Both the position numbers and the translations under genes were made by a program. A DNA stretch of 64,000 nt from G965240465 sp965249525 (GTDB lineage Bacteria; SAR324; JACQKK01): assembly GCA_965249525.1 (NCBI GenBank), contig OZ252237.1, positions 620,001-684,000 of the forward strand, given 5' to 3'. How positions within the stretch are numbered: position 1 is the first letter of the stretch; each line of letters begins with the position of its first letter. The notes beneath the pieces were generated by a model, which was given only the letters and a program-made list of their open reading frames with translations, did no database searches and was not told the DNA's origin. Positions 53,519 through 62,534 of the stretch are shown piece after piece.

Positions 53519-54256
53519 TCAATTCATCAAGGTGTCTTCAGGGGCGTTATTCTTTGACAGCACACGATTAAGATGCTCTATCACGATGGAAGCTTTTTCT
53601 TGCACCAGAGGGCTTTCATCGTTTTTTTGCATGTCTTTGAGTTTTGCTATGTGGTCAAGGTTGGAGGTGACGGAAATCACTTCCAAAGTATGCCAACGAA
53701 CCAGGGTATCTTCGTCTTCCAGCAAGCTGCCCAAAACAGGAGCTGCACGGTCGTCAGCAATGTGTTCCAGTGCGCGTACCACAGGGAGCTTGATAAAATT
53801 GTGGATGGCATCTTCATCACTTTGTTCTTGGGAATCGTCCTTTTTGCCAGTAGATTTTTTCATCTTGTTCAACAATTTTCCTGTTTTGCCTAACCTAAGA
53901 TCCAACAATTTTAGCAAACGTTCAGTAGCACGTTTGTCTTTGGCATCACCAAGGGCGTCTACAATGCTTTGTAACAGCAGAGGATGCTTGCGCTTGTTTT
54001 GTTCAAGCATTTGCATCAACCGATCTACTGCTTTTGGCTGCTTATTGCGCCCTAAGGCAGAAATGGCGTACATCACTTGCGCAGAAGAGCCTTCCTTGGA
54101 AATTTGCACCAAGACTTCCAAAGGAATTCTGCCGGCACGTTCATGGTCAATAAGGCGTTTGTTAGCATTGATGCGTTCGTCGGGATTTTGGGACTTCATA
54201 CTTTCCATCAGTCTTTGCAGTTCATCTGCTGTTTGTTTGCTCAACTTGTTTGGCAT
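53519..54256 (-). CDS. HEAT-repeat protein
   Basis: A 245-residue soluble protein made of helical HEAT-type repeats. Visible units include AQVMYAISALGRNKQPKAVDRLMQML, LLQSIVDALGDAKDKRATERLLKLL, VVRALEHIADDRAAPVLGSLLEDE and VRWHTLEVISVTSNLDHIAKL. Such folds bind proteins or nucleic acids. The start at 54256 has AAGGAT seven bases upstream; the frame is open for 37 more codons without support. A Lys/Asp-rich loop interrupts the repeats near residues 130-150. A rightward frame spans almost the same bases but looks like a shadow. Function unknown. Confidence 0.75.
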   Translation of the reverse strand: MPNKLSKQTADELQRLMESMKSQNPDERINANKRLIDHERAGRIPLEVLVQISKEGSSAQVMYAISALGRNKQPKAVDRLMQMLEQNKRKHPLLLQSIVDALGDAKDKRATERLLKLLDLRLGKTGKLLNKMKKSTGKKDDSQEQSDEDAIHNFIKLPVVRALEHIADDRAAPVLGSLLEDEDTLVRWHTLEVISVTSNLDHIAKLKDMQKNDESPLVQEKASIVIEHLNRVLSKNNAPEDTLMN

Positions 54257-54410
54257 GGCATCCTTATATTTATTTGGGGCATCTATTGATAGTAGTTTAA
54301 AGCATAGCATAATTGCATTGGTTATACAGAAGTGAAAGATGATTTTGAGGCACTTTCTGGGATGCAATCGCTGGGATTTTTAGCTGCAGCAAGCAAATAG
54401 GGAGAAATTT

Positions 54411-54899
54411 ATGGAGAGTTCTTTGCGGATAGGCTGTGGTTTTGATGTACATGCCTTGCGACGGGGTTTACGATTGATGCTGGGAGGGCTGCATATAAAG
54501 CATCACAGTGGCTTAGAGGGGCATTCTGATGGAGATGTGCTGTTGCATGCTATGGCAGATGCATTGCTAGGCGCAGTGGGATTAGGGGATATTGGGTTGC
54601 TTTTTCCATCGGAAGATGAACGTTGGCGCGGTGCGGATAGTAGCCTCTTATTGAAAGAGGTAGTGGAAAAGGTACATACAGCGGGTTGGCAGGTGGTGAA
54701 TGTGGACAGTGTGCTAATAGCCCAAACTCCTCGATTATTACCTTATATTCAGGCGATGCGCAGCCGAGTAGCGGAATTGTTAAAAGTGGGGGAAACAGTG
54801 GTTTCTATCAAGGCTACCACCACAGATAATCTTGGCTTTGTTGGTCGCAAAGAAGGAATTGCAGCGCAGGTAGTGGTATTGCTGCAGGCACGCCAATGA
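54411..54899 (+). CDS. ispF: 2-C-methyl-D-erythritol 2,4-cyclodiphosphate synthase
   Basis: A 162-residue IspF, which closes the cyclodiphosphate ring in the methylerythritol phosphate route to isoprenoids. The metal ligands are Asp12 and His14 (GCGFDVHAL) and His46 (GHSDGDVLLHA). The end block IKATTTDNLGFVGRKEGIAAQ is standard. AGGGAG lies before the ATG. IspD is not adjacent. The gene sits alone between leftward genes. Confidence 0.96.
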   Translation: MESSLRIGCGFDVHALRRGLRLMLGGLHIKHHSGLEGHSDGDVLLHAMADALLGAVGLGDIGLLFPSEDERWRGADSSLLLKEVVEKVHTAGWQVVNVDSVLIAQTPRLLPYIQAMRSRVAELLKVGETVVSIKATTTDNLGFVGRKEGIAAQVVVLLQARQ

Positions 54900-55005
54900 G
54901 CACTTGGGCTTCCCTTGGCTATTGTTTGGCAGCAGACGGGGGTTTGCTATACCAAAGTCAGCAAGGTAGTTTTTGGGGAAATAGGAGAGAAAAAGATATT
55001 TTGTG

Positions 55006-55335
55006 CTACAGCTGCTTGCTAGCTCTTGTTGAGGAAGAAGGGGTTGTACTAGCGGAAGTTTTTGCAGGGTTGCTCTTTGTTTCTTGTTTGGTAGGAGCTG
55101 TTTTATGGGGTTTTTCCTTGTCAGATTTGTCTTTGCTGGATTTTTGATTGGTCTTTGCGTGATACCCGTCGTGATACCAGCTACCACCTTTTAGTTGAAA
55201 TGCACTCAAGGAAAGCTTGCGTACAATATCTTTTTTGCCACATAGCTGACAAGAGGTTAATGGTTCATCAGTAAATTTTTGTAGTGCCTCAAATGCTTTT
55301 CCGCAACTGTTACAGAGATATTCATAAATAGGCAT
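55006..55335 (-). CDS. FmdB/zinc-ribbon regulatory-type protein
   Basis: A 109-residue protein. The N-terminal zinc ribbon (MPIYEYLCNSCGKAFEAL) has paired cysteines at 8, 11, 29 and 32, as in the FmdB family. After residue 60 comes a Lys/Ser/Thr-rich, probably disordered tail. Members are small and often sit near unrelated genes; the role is unclear. It lies 76 bases upstream of rho on the same strand and convergent with ispF. Confidence 0.88.
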   Translation of the reverse strand: MPIYEYLCNSCGKAFEALQKFTDEPLTSCQLCGKKDIVRKLSLSAFQLKGGSWYHDGYHAKTNQKSSKDKSDKEKPHKTAPTKQETKSNPAKTSASTTPSSSTRASKQL

Positions 55336-55411
55336 GTTTTTGACCCTGGGTGTTTTGTAAGAAATGGAGTCTTAAACCAAAAGATCATATCAATGATTTG
55401 CCTTATTGGCA

Positions 55412-56821
55412 CTACATTTTGTTCATGCGGTCAAGGAATTCAGAGTTGTTTTTAAAGGCTCGTAATTTCTCTGAGAGAAATTCCATGCTTTCTGCCACAC
55501 TCAGAGGTTGAAGAACCCGCCGCAGCACCCAAATGCGATCTAAATCTGCCTTTGGAATGAGCAATTCTTCTTTGCGAGTGGCAGATTTGGAGATATCAAT
55601 AGCAGGAAACATGCGTTTTTCTACCAGGCGGCGGTCTAGGGCGAGTTCCATATTGCCAGTGCCTTTAAATTCTTCAAAGATCACTTCGTCCATACGGCTG
55701 CCTGTATCTACCAGGGCTGTAGCGATGATGGTAAGAGAACCGCCTTCTTCCAGATTGCGTGCTGCACCAAAGAAGCGCTTGGGTTTGTGCAAGGCATTGG
55801 AATCTACACCTCCAGAAAGGATTTTTCCGCTGGGAGGTACCACAGAATTGTAAGCACGTGCCAAACGGGTGATGGAATCCAGCAGGATGATGACATCACG
55901 TTTGTGTTCCACCAATCGTTTGGCTTTTTCAATCACCATTTCAGCCACTTGTACGTGGCGGGTAGCTGGTTCATCAAAGGTGGAACTGACCACTTCACCG
56001 TTTACAGAACGTTCCATATCGGTGACTTCCTCAGGACGTTCATCAATCAGTAGTACAATAAGAGAGGCATTGGGGTGGTTCTTGGAGATGCTGTTGGAGA
56101 TGGTTTGCAGAATCATGGTTTTCCCTGTGCGGGGTGGGGCTACAATCAAGCCACGCTGACCCATGCCTACGGGAGTAACCAGATCCATGATACGGGTAGT
56201 AAGGTCTTCCTTGTCGCGCTCTAGTACAATGCGGCGCTCGGGGTAAAGGGGAGTAAGATTGTCAAAGAGAATCTTATCTTTGCCGTGGTTGGGGGGTTCA
56301 TGGTTGAGCAATTCCACCTTGAGAAGAGCGAAATAGCGCTCCCCTTCTTTTGGCGAGCGCACTTGACCAGAAACAGTGTCGCCCGTGCGCATGTTAAATC
56401 GCTTAACCTGGGATGAAGAAACGTAGATATCATCTGGTCCGGCAAGGTAGTTGGAATCTGGAGAACGTAAAAAGCCATAGCCATCAGGTAAAGTTTCCAA
56501 AACACCAGATCCATAGACGATACCGTTTTGTGCAGTTTGTGCTTGCAGTAGGGCGAAAATCATTTCTTGACGGTGCATTGCTGAAGCATTCTCTATGTTG
56601 AATTTACGCACCAATTGACTGAGTTCATTGATACCCATGCGCTTTAGTTTGGCCAAATCCATGGGGGGCAAATCTTTATTGCCGGCCACTTTTTGCTGGC
56701 TGCGGTGATTATCTTTGGCATCATTTTGCTTTTGAGCCCCATCGCGTTGGTGCAGCGGAAAATCAGGGGGCCGGGGGACAGTTATATTAGGGTTGGAAGG
56801 CTTCATAGCGAAAAATAACAT
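55412..56821 (-). CDS. rho: Transcription termination factor Rho
   Basis: A 469-residue Rho, the hexameric RNA helicase that ends transcription of untranslated RNA. An N-terminal polar extension of about 50 residues precedes the Rho-N helix (MDLAKLKRMGINELSQL). The RNA-binding cold-shock domain spans about 100-175 (DGYGFLRS, DDIYVSSSQVKRF). Walker A is VAPPRTGKT at 228-236 and Walker B region is LIVLLIDERPEEVTDM. The Q-loop region SGGVDSNALHKPKRFFGAARN is standard. An in-frame ATG at 56806 is an alternative start. No strong Shine-Dalgarno is seen at either. Confidence 0.96.
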   Translation of the reverse strand: MLFFAMKPSNPNITVPRPPDFPLHQRDGAQKQNDAKDNHRSQQKVAGNKDLPPMDLAKLKRMGINELSQLVRKFNIENASAMHRQEMIFALLQAQTAQNGIVYGSGVLETLPDGYGFLRSPDSNYLAGPDDIYVSSSQVKRFNMRTGDTVSGQVRSPKEGERYFALLKVELLNHEPPNHGKDKILFDNLTPLYPERRIVLERDKEDLTTRIMDLVTPVGMGQRGLIVAPPRTGKTMILQTISNSISKNHPNASLIVLLIDERPEEVTDMERSVNGEVVSSTFDEPATRHVQVAEMVIEKAKRLVEHKRDVIILLDSITRLARAYNSVVPPSGKILSGGVDSNALHKPKRFFGAARNLEEGGSLTIIATALVDTGSRMDEVIFEEFKGTGNMELALDRRLVEKRMFPAIDISKSATRKEELLIPKADLDRIWVLRRVLQPLSVAESMEFLSEKLRAFKNNSEFLDRMNKM

Positions 56822-57414
56822 GAGAGTGAAAAAAGAGAGCTAACAAGACTCAGAATAGACAGGCTTTTCTAAATAAAGCGTCCTGCGCTGAAGTTTCCGC
56901 AAGTTTTATGCAAGGAAATTTGGGCTAGTGGGTGATAAAAAGGGTGCACACATCATGCTTGCAACAAGTTTGTTGAGAATCGGCTTCCATAGGTTTTATC
57001 TCACTGTCTTTGGCAAACAGTAGAGGTTGGTGAAGACGATGTTATTGACTGTGAAGTATACTACGCACAAAACATAACAGTACGTGGGAGGCGGAGGATT
57101 TTTGATAATGAAGGTACAGGAGGAGGGGGGGGCTTTTGTATATTTTTCAGCTAGTAGCTGATGAAACTAAAATTGGAGAGGGTGTGCAAAATAAAAGTTA
57201 TCGGCATAAAGCCGATATAGACAGGCACCGATAGGATTGAAAGGTATGGGAGATGGGTTCTTTCTATAATTAATCACAGAATTTTATAACGTGCAAGCCC
57301 TAAATGTATTTTTTTTAGCTTTGTTCTGCGGAAGTTGTGCTGTTGGCTGTGCGAGATATGTGCCAAGAAAAATAGCCGTATGAAGAATGGTGCTTTGTGA
57401 AGAAGAAAGTTATA
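56822..57414. other. 593-base region without genes between rho and the FtsK stub
   Basis: No frame here has coding character on either strand. It is the place where the motor half of an FtsK gene would be expected after the stub at 57415-58338, but no FtsK motif (Walker A or B, gamma domain) is readable in any frame. A hairpin TATCGGC/GCCGATA (57199-57217) is the only clear structure. The region looks like decayed DNA plus the rho promoter. Confidence 0.45.
57199..57217 (-). terminator. Hairpin, possible terminator of the FtsK-stub gene
   Basis: A perfect 7-pair stem, TATCGGC (57199-57205) and GCCGATA (57211-57217), with a 5-base loop. Read on the minus strand it is followed by ACTTTTATTTT, so it could terminate leftward transcription about 200 bases after the truncated FtsK gene. 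Confidence 0.45.
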
Positions 57415-58338
57415 TCAATTTTTTGGTGGACTAGGAGGAGTTGTCCAATCCAGTTCCAAATTTTCTTGCCAGCTGTCACAGCGTTGCTGCCAGTCTTTGT
57501 GGAAGACACCAACTGAAGTAGTTTTCGATGAAGAGGCGGGGGGTGCTTCTGGTGGAGTAGGTGGGTTTGATACAGGCGTTTGAGGGGTAATGGTTGGCAA
57601 TGGAGTTTTTTGTGGGTATTTTGTGGTGCTTTTGGAGTTTCCTTTGAAAAGTTGTTTGAGGGTATGGGGGACGAATTTATGGAGGAGAATCCGAAGATAG
57701 AAAAGCAGAGAGTAAACTGTGGCGATGGGAAAAAAGCAGAAGCGCTTCAATTTTTGTGGAAAGGCTGATGGCCAGCAGGGGTTGAGTTTGGTTATCAACC
57801 AGACACAGGCAAATATAACAGGGGTTATGCCAATCCAGTTGCCTAGCGTGTATTGAGCCCAGCGTTGTGCACTCCAGCCTATCCAACCTGAACCTGTTAT
57901 CCCAGCGATTGGAGGGATGCCAAGAAGCCCTAGCAGCGAAGCCAAGGAAGTGAGCATAAGTAGGGCTGTTAACCAATAGCGGATGCTAGAGAAGTCCTTA
58001 TGCGGAAAGCAGATACGGCTAAATACGATGAGCGGCAGCAACAAGGTTGCTGCACCAAATGTTTCCATCAATGCGCCGGCCAGTAAGGCACCTGGTGTTC
58101 CAAACAGATTTTGGGTTCCTCCCAGCGGAGTACGCAAATTGAGAGGAGTAGGATCAAACGGATGAAAAGACAACAAACAGGCTGAGAGTAAAGTGGCAGC
58201 TAGTAGGGCAACAGCAAGACGAAAAGCACTGCGCCAACCATCAATCAATTTGCCTAAGAGAAGCCATAGTTCTAACAGTGCCTTCCGAGGAGAAGAAAAA
58301 TGCAAAGAGAACAAAGTGGTAGGTGGTGGTGCGGGCAT
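57415..58338 (-). CDS. FtsK N-terminal membrane domain without ATPase motor
   Basis: A 307-residue protein matching the FtsK/SpoIIIE four-helix membrane domain. Hydrophobic segments lie at about 38-55, 80-105, 120-145 and 165-185, with LLSFHPFDPTPLNLRT and FGTPGALLAGALMETFGAATLL as family blocks. A Pro/Lys/Thr-rich linker follows, where full-length FtsK would continue into its DNA-translocating motor, but this gene stops at residue 307. The ATG at 58338 has AAGGA four bases upstream. A separate motor elsewhere, or loss of the C-terminal part, is possible. Confidence 0.75.
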   Translation of the reverse strand: MPAPPPTTLFSLHFSSPRKALLELWLLLGKLIDGWRSAFRLAVALLAATLLSACLLSFHPFDPTPLNLRTPLGGTQNLFGTPGALLAGALMETFGAATLLLPLIVFSRICFPHKDFSSIRYWLTALLMLTSLASLLGLLGIPPIAGITGSGWIGWSAQRWAQYTLGNWIGITPVIFACVWLITKLNPCWPSAFPQKLKRFCFFPIATVYSLLFYLRILLHKFVPHTLKQLFKGNSKSTTKYPQKTPLPTITPQTPVSNPPTPPEAPPASSSKTTSVGVFHKDWQQRCDSWQENLELDWTTPPSPPKN

Positions 58339-58605
58339 ATATTCCTTGATGCAATGGATATTCAAATAGCCAGCAATTCTCTAACTAATCAACACATCCC
58401 CCCAGGTTCACTTGCATGATTCTGATAGACAAGCGTATCTCCTAGCCAGTTGCCGTGGCAGCCAACTGTTGCATTGAGAGACTTGCTAGGTGTTCAATTC
58501 CCATTCCTTGGGGTTAAAAAGCATAAAAGGTTTGCCAGCATCAGCAGATGATAGTTATTGTCACAGATCTTTGCGTAAAAGACAAAGGGAGCTCCAAACA
58601 GGTTG

Positions 58606-59115
58606 TCAGGCAGGGGATTGCTTCGCTGCTAGATGGGCTTGCATACGTTTGGCAGCTTTCTCTGGCAATAGGTCGTCAAGGGGGGCGTCTAGCAAGGCCA
58701 GTTCTCGTGCTAGGCTTGAGGAAATGTGAGAATGTTCGGGACGGCAAAACAAAAGCATCGTTTCTAATTGAGGAGAAAGCAAACGGTTGCCATGGGCAAG
58801 TTGCATCTCGGCTTCTAAATCGCTGGCAGTGCGCAATCCCCGAAGGAGTACATTTGCCCCGATGCTGTGTGCGAACTGCGCAGTAGCACTCTCATAGCGA
58901 GCAATTTGCACCCCAGGGAGGTTTAATTCTTCTAAGCAGTCTTGCATCATTTTTAAACGTATCTCGGTAGGTAACAGTGGTGATTTCAAAGGATTTATCC
59001 CTAATCCCCAGGTGATTTGTGGGAACAGCTTGTTACCCCGTTGCAAGATATCCATGTGTGCCCGAGTAGGAGGGTCGCCACTGATGGGGTAAAGCGCATG
59101 CATAGTAGGCAACAT
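58606..59115 (-). CDS. coaD: Phosphopantetheine adenylyltransferase (variant active site)
   Basis: A 169-residue CoaD, which transfers AMP to 4'-phosphopantetheine in coenzyme A synthesis. Family blocks are LRGLRTASDLEAEMQLAHGNR and HISSSLARELA, plus NPLKSPLLPTEIR with the conserved Lys. The nucleotide-binding stretch YPGTFDPITNGH reads YPISGDPPTRAH: the catalytic His20 is kept, the Thr becomes Ser, and the Gly of the TxGH motif is changed. The rest is normal, so activity is likely. The ATG four residues later (59103) is an alternative start. Confidence 0.85.
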   Translation of the reverse strand: MLPTMHALYPISGDPPTRAHMDILQRGNKLFPQITWGLGINPLKSPLLPTEIRLKMMQDCLEELNLPGVQIARYESATAQFAHSIGANVLLRGLRTASDLEAEMQLAHGNRLLSPQLETMLLFCRPEHSHISSSLARELALLDAPLDDLLPEKAAKRMQAHLAAKQSPA

Positions 59116-59216
59116 GAGGACCTGAATAAATCAAAAGGAAAGTTCAAAGAAACCATCAAATCCGGTGTATCAGGCAGATATGGCTTTTTGAAAGACTTGC
59201 CATCAATCCACAGGTA

Positions 59217-61046
59217 TCAATTTATCAGATCAAGGGCAGTTTGTTTGCCTGAGTTGCACAGTGCAATAGCATCTGTTTCACTGAGACGACTTTCTGCATA
59301 AACACGCATCTTGGGTTCTGTTCCAGAAGGGCGCAGCATCAACCAGGAACTGTCCTCAAAAATAAACTTATAACCGTCTTCATCAAATACTTGTTGTACT
59401 TGGCGTTCTCCCGCCGATGTTTGCCACATGTATCCTTGGCGAACCTTCTTAAGTAATTGTAGTTTTTCTTGTGCTTGTTTTGCAGGCAAGTTAATGGAAA
59501 AGGCTTCCTGACGCCAATGATATTTTCCTATTTCACGCTCTAGTGAAGTCATCAGCGATCCCAGCGGCTGTTGATAGTGCAATGCGATGCGGACTGCCAG
59601 CAAACCAGACAATATTCCATCTTTGTCCAAGGTATGGTTGGCTAATGTGATGCCATCGCTTTCTTCGTAGGCCATCAATGCGCCTGAGTTCAACCATGGA
59701 CGGAAGTTTTTAAACCCGGTGGGAGTGAGATGTACTTCGCAGCCGCGATCGCGGGCATATTGTTGAGCAAAGTGACTGGTAGCATAAGAGGTAATCAGCA
59801 TCCCTTTATTGCCGGTATCCAACAGATATTTGAACACCAGTGCAGAAAATCGATTCATCTTGATGGCACCGCTGCTATCTCCCACTAGCCCGCGGTCGCC
59901 ATCTGGGTCATTGCGAACAGCTATTTGCAGGGCATTTTCTGGCAGGTTATGCAAAACAGCGATGGCATACTGCAAGGTGTCTGGGTTGGGTTCGGTGTTC
60001 TGTCCTCCAAAGAAGGGGTCGTCTTCGGTATGTAGCAAATGCAGAATATCTGATCCGAGCCTTTTTTGCAGGTGCTGATACACAGGTACCGATGCTCCCC
60101 ATACGGGATCAGCCACTAAGCGAACAGGTCGTTTTTTAGCTTCTGCGCGTAATTCAGCGACCAATTCTTTCAAGCGTACCACAGGATGTGTATCCAGGCA
60201 GTCAAGGTAGATATCATGTAGGCTGGGTTTCTCAGGAGATTCCGCTGCTTGCGCTAGCTTTCTGCCTGAGGCGATGCGTTTCTGCAACTCTGCTTGATCT
60301 GGCCAGTCTTTTGGAGAGAGACCCCGTAGCAAGCGATTGGCTCGTTCAGCCAGTGGATTGGTAAGGTTGGTACTAGCCAGACCACCATCGGCGGGATTAT
60401 ATTTGATGCCTCCATAATGAAAAGGGTTATGGCTGGGGGTAAAGTTTAACGCTCCAGCCCAACCCAGCTTTGGAGTCAGCAAAGAAAGCTGCGGCGAGGC
60501 AATACGACCGGCATAGCAGACTTGAAACCCCGCTGAAATTAGCAGCCAAGCAGCGTAGCCTGCGAACTCTTCATTAAATAAGCGATTGTCATGTCCCAGA
60601 ACAATGCCGCGTTGTTGCACCTCTTCCAGTGAGGCAGCACCACAGTGTTCTAAGCGTTCATGGGGAGACATGTCTTCAATTTGCTGAACCAGTGCGCGTA
60701 CAATCACATATACATGCACCATGCTGAGACCGCTGCCGATTTTTCCTCGGTGACCTCCAGTCCCAAACACCACCGGTGGGGTATTTTCCTCCAGCCAAAA
60801 AGGATGGGCGTACACTCGTGTTTTCAAGCAGAGGCTAGCTTGCTGTAGCAATGTTTGGCAGCGTTCAGCTTTTGCGGAAGCAGGCTCTGCTGTCAGTTGC
60901 CCAATTGCCCATTCCATCAAGGGGAATAGTACACCTTGCTGTTGGGCAGCTTCCTTAGCCTCAGCTGGAGCTCCCAAGATGGCTGCAGCATCTAGCACAG
61001 GTTTGAGTTGGCTGTTGAAGGTTTGGACAGCAGGGTGCATCCGCAA
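59217..61046 (-). CDS. pgm: Phosphoglucomutase/phosphomannomutase
   Basis: A 609-residue alpha-D-phosphohexomutase, most like the long glucose-specific Pgm, which interconverts glucose 1- and 6-phosphate for glycogen or cell-envelope sugars. The phosphoserine is Ser205 in FTPSHNPFHYGGIKYN. The metal loop NDPDGDRGL lies near residue 385, the sugar-binding EESDG near 463, and the phosphate-binding loop is LRPSGTEPKMRVY near the end. The N-terminal GTGGHRGK block is standard. It lies 101 bases upstream of coaD on the same strand. Confidence 0.92.
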   Translation of the reverse strand: MRMHPAVQTFNSQLKPVLDAAAILGAPAEAKEAAQQQGVLFPLMEWAIGQLTAEPASAKAERCQTLLQQASLCLKTRVYAHPFWLEENTPPVVFGTGGHRGKIGSGLSMVHVYVIVRALVQQIEDMSPHERLEHCGAASLEEVQQRGIVLGHDNRLFNEEFAGYAAWLLISAGFQVCYAGRIASPQLSLLTPKLGWAGALNFTPSHNPFHYGGIKYNPADGGLASTNLTNPLAERANRLLRGLSPKDWPDQAELQKRIASGRKLAQAAESPEKPSLHDIYLDCLDTHPVVRLKELVAELRAEAKKRPVRLVADPVWGASVPVYQHLQKRLGSDILHLLHTEDDPFFGGQNTEPNPDTLQYAIAVLHNLPENALQIAVRNDPDGDRGLVGDSSGAIKMNRFSALVFKYLLDTGNKGMLITSYATSHFAQQYARDRGCEVHLTPTGFKNFRPWLNSGALMAYEESDGITLANHTLDKDGILSGLLAVRIALHYQQPLGSLMTSLEREIGKYHWRQEAFSINLPAKQAQEKLQLLKKVRQGYMWQTSAGERQVQQVFDEDGYKFIFEDSSWLMLRPSGTEPKMRVYAESRLSETDAIALCNSGKQTALDLIN

Positions 61047-61193
61047 CTGGGAAGAGAGAAAGTGTAGCCCGTCATGTTGGCTTGTTCTTCATTTGTATCC
61101 TAAGAACTGCGGTATCTCAAGTTTCGCCTGCGGAATTTTCTAACTACATCGGCTGTTATAGTACAGCCAGCTAAGTGTTGGGTTGCTGTTATG

Positions 61194-62534
61194 CTATCTT
61201 GCTTGTTGGGTAAAACTTTGCAGGGTTTCAAAGTCGTGAGGAATGTCTAAGGGCAGGTTTTTTAGGTGGCGGCGCAGCGAATCCAAGGCTGTGGCAGCAG
61301 CCAAAGCAGGCAAAGATTGGGTAAAGTGTTTCAAGCTGCTGATACGCAGCCAACTCCCGCCGTGCCCAGCAAGGGCAATCTGCAAGGTGGCAGGGGTAGG
61401 GGTGGTGCTTCCAACGTCGGGTTTTTTCTCTCTCTGGCTGGCTTTGGCTGCTGGCTGAAGATGCTCATGCTCGGGATGAAGGGTAAGGTTGAGTGCCAGT
61501 GCAAGGGTGTCTTGGCTGGTTACAGGATGTTGCAACAAGCGGGTGGCCAGTTGCAGGCAGGGATTGGGATTGCTTTTTGTAGCATTCTTAGGCCGTGGCA
61601 ATAGCTTGAGCAGTTGCGGCATATGGGGAGCACGCAGGCTTAGCTGGAGTTGACAATTGCTGGGAGCTTCTTGCAGCCAATGCGCCAGGTTGGTGTAAGG
61701 ACCGCATTCGGCTAGACGAAGCTGGAATGCAGCTGTGGAAAAGCTATTGGCAAGTAGTGCTTGTGCAGGTGGCTGCCCATCTTCACAGAGGATGTGGTCT
61801 TGCAGTTGTTGGCGAACACTACTGGTAAGTTGCTCTAGTAGTGATTGGTTGCCGTTGGGGGCATACAGGCGCACTTCTAACCAGGGCATGCCCACTCGCA
61901 TACCAAGCTTGGCTTCTTCAGGGGAAATGTTCTTAAATAGGCTGCGCAATTTTTCATCCAGGTGGGATTCGCTGATGCCAAAGGTCAGCAGCTGTTTTTT
62001 TAGCAGAGGAGGAGAAGTACGTTCTTGCAGCAGACGGGGTAATACCTCCAGCTGCATCATATGGTGCATTTCACTGGGAACACCTGGAGTAAAGAAAAAC
62101 TTCGCTTGCCCAATTGACAATGCAAATCCGCAGGCTGTTCCCAACGGGTTGTCTAGCATTTCTGCCCCCTGGGGCAGCATGGCCTGCCTGCGATTCCCCT
62201 CCCGCATCGGACGCCCACGGGCATGAAAAAAAGCTTCCAGCTGTTTCAGCCAGCCAGTGTGTAATTCCAGCTGCACACCGGCAGCTTTGGCTGCAGCTTC
62301 TTGGGTGAGGTCATCCATGGTAGCACCCAGACCACCGTTGACAATCACAACATCGGCTTGCTTAGCAGCCTGCTGAAAGGCCTGTGTAAGGGCAGCGAGG
62401 TCATCCCCCACAGTAGTTTCTCGTATCACATGGAACCCGTGCCGAAGCAACATCTGTGCAATGAATGCATGGTTGGTGTTGACAGTTTCTCCCCCTAGTA
62501 CTTCATCTCCGCTGCAAATGATCTCAATGCGCAT
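61194..62534 (-). CDS. cinA: CinA-like protein with diverged C-terminal domain
   Basis: A 446-residue CinA-type protein. Residues 1-170 are a clear molybdopterin-binding-fold (MoCF) domain: IEIICSGDEVLGGETVNTN, VGDDLAALTQAF, VIVNGGLGATMDDLTQEA, LDNPLGTACGFAL and FFTPGVPSEMHHMM. In typical CinA the C-terminal PncC domain begins with a TAESCTGG block; it is not found here, and residues after 280 are Ala/Leu/Gln-rich without a recognisable motif. The start is ATG 62534, overlapping the upstream gene by 11 bases. It may have lost deamidase activity. Confidence 0.85.
   Translation of the reverse strand: MRIEIICSGDEVLGGETVNTNHAFIAQMLLRHGFHVIRETTVGDDLAALTQAFQQAAKQADVVIVNGGLGATMDDLTQEAAAKAAGVQLELHTGWLKQLEAFFHARGRPMREGNRRQAMLPQGAEMLDNPLGTACGFALSIGQAKFFFTPGVPSEMHHMMQLEVLPRLLQERTSPPLLKKQLLTFGISESHLDEKLRSLFKNISPEEAKLGMRVGMPWLEVRLYAPNGNQSLLEQLTSSVRQQLQDHILCEDGQPPAQALLANSFSTAAFQLRLAECGPYTNLAHWLQEAPSNCQLQLSLRAPHMPQLLKLLPRPKNATKSNPNPCLQLATRLLQHPVTSQDTLALALNLTLHPEHEHLQPAAKASQREKKPDVGSTTPTPATLQIALAGHGGSWLRISSLKHFTQSLPALAAATALDSLRRHLKNLPLDIPHDFETLQSFTQQAR

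Noticed and set aside
53484..54335. A 283-residue rightward frame across the HEAT-repeat gene
   Set aside because: It is Ser/Leu/Arg-rich and has no domain or Shine-Dalgarno, while the leftward frame has clear HEAT repeats and AAGGAT before its start.
54896..55147. A rightward 83-residue frame overlapping the ispF stop by ATGA
   Set aside because: The overlap looks like coupling, but the frame is antisense to the well supported FmdB zinc-ribbon gene and has no recognisable features.
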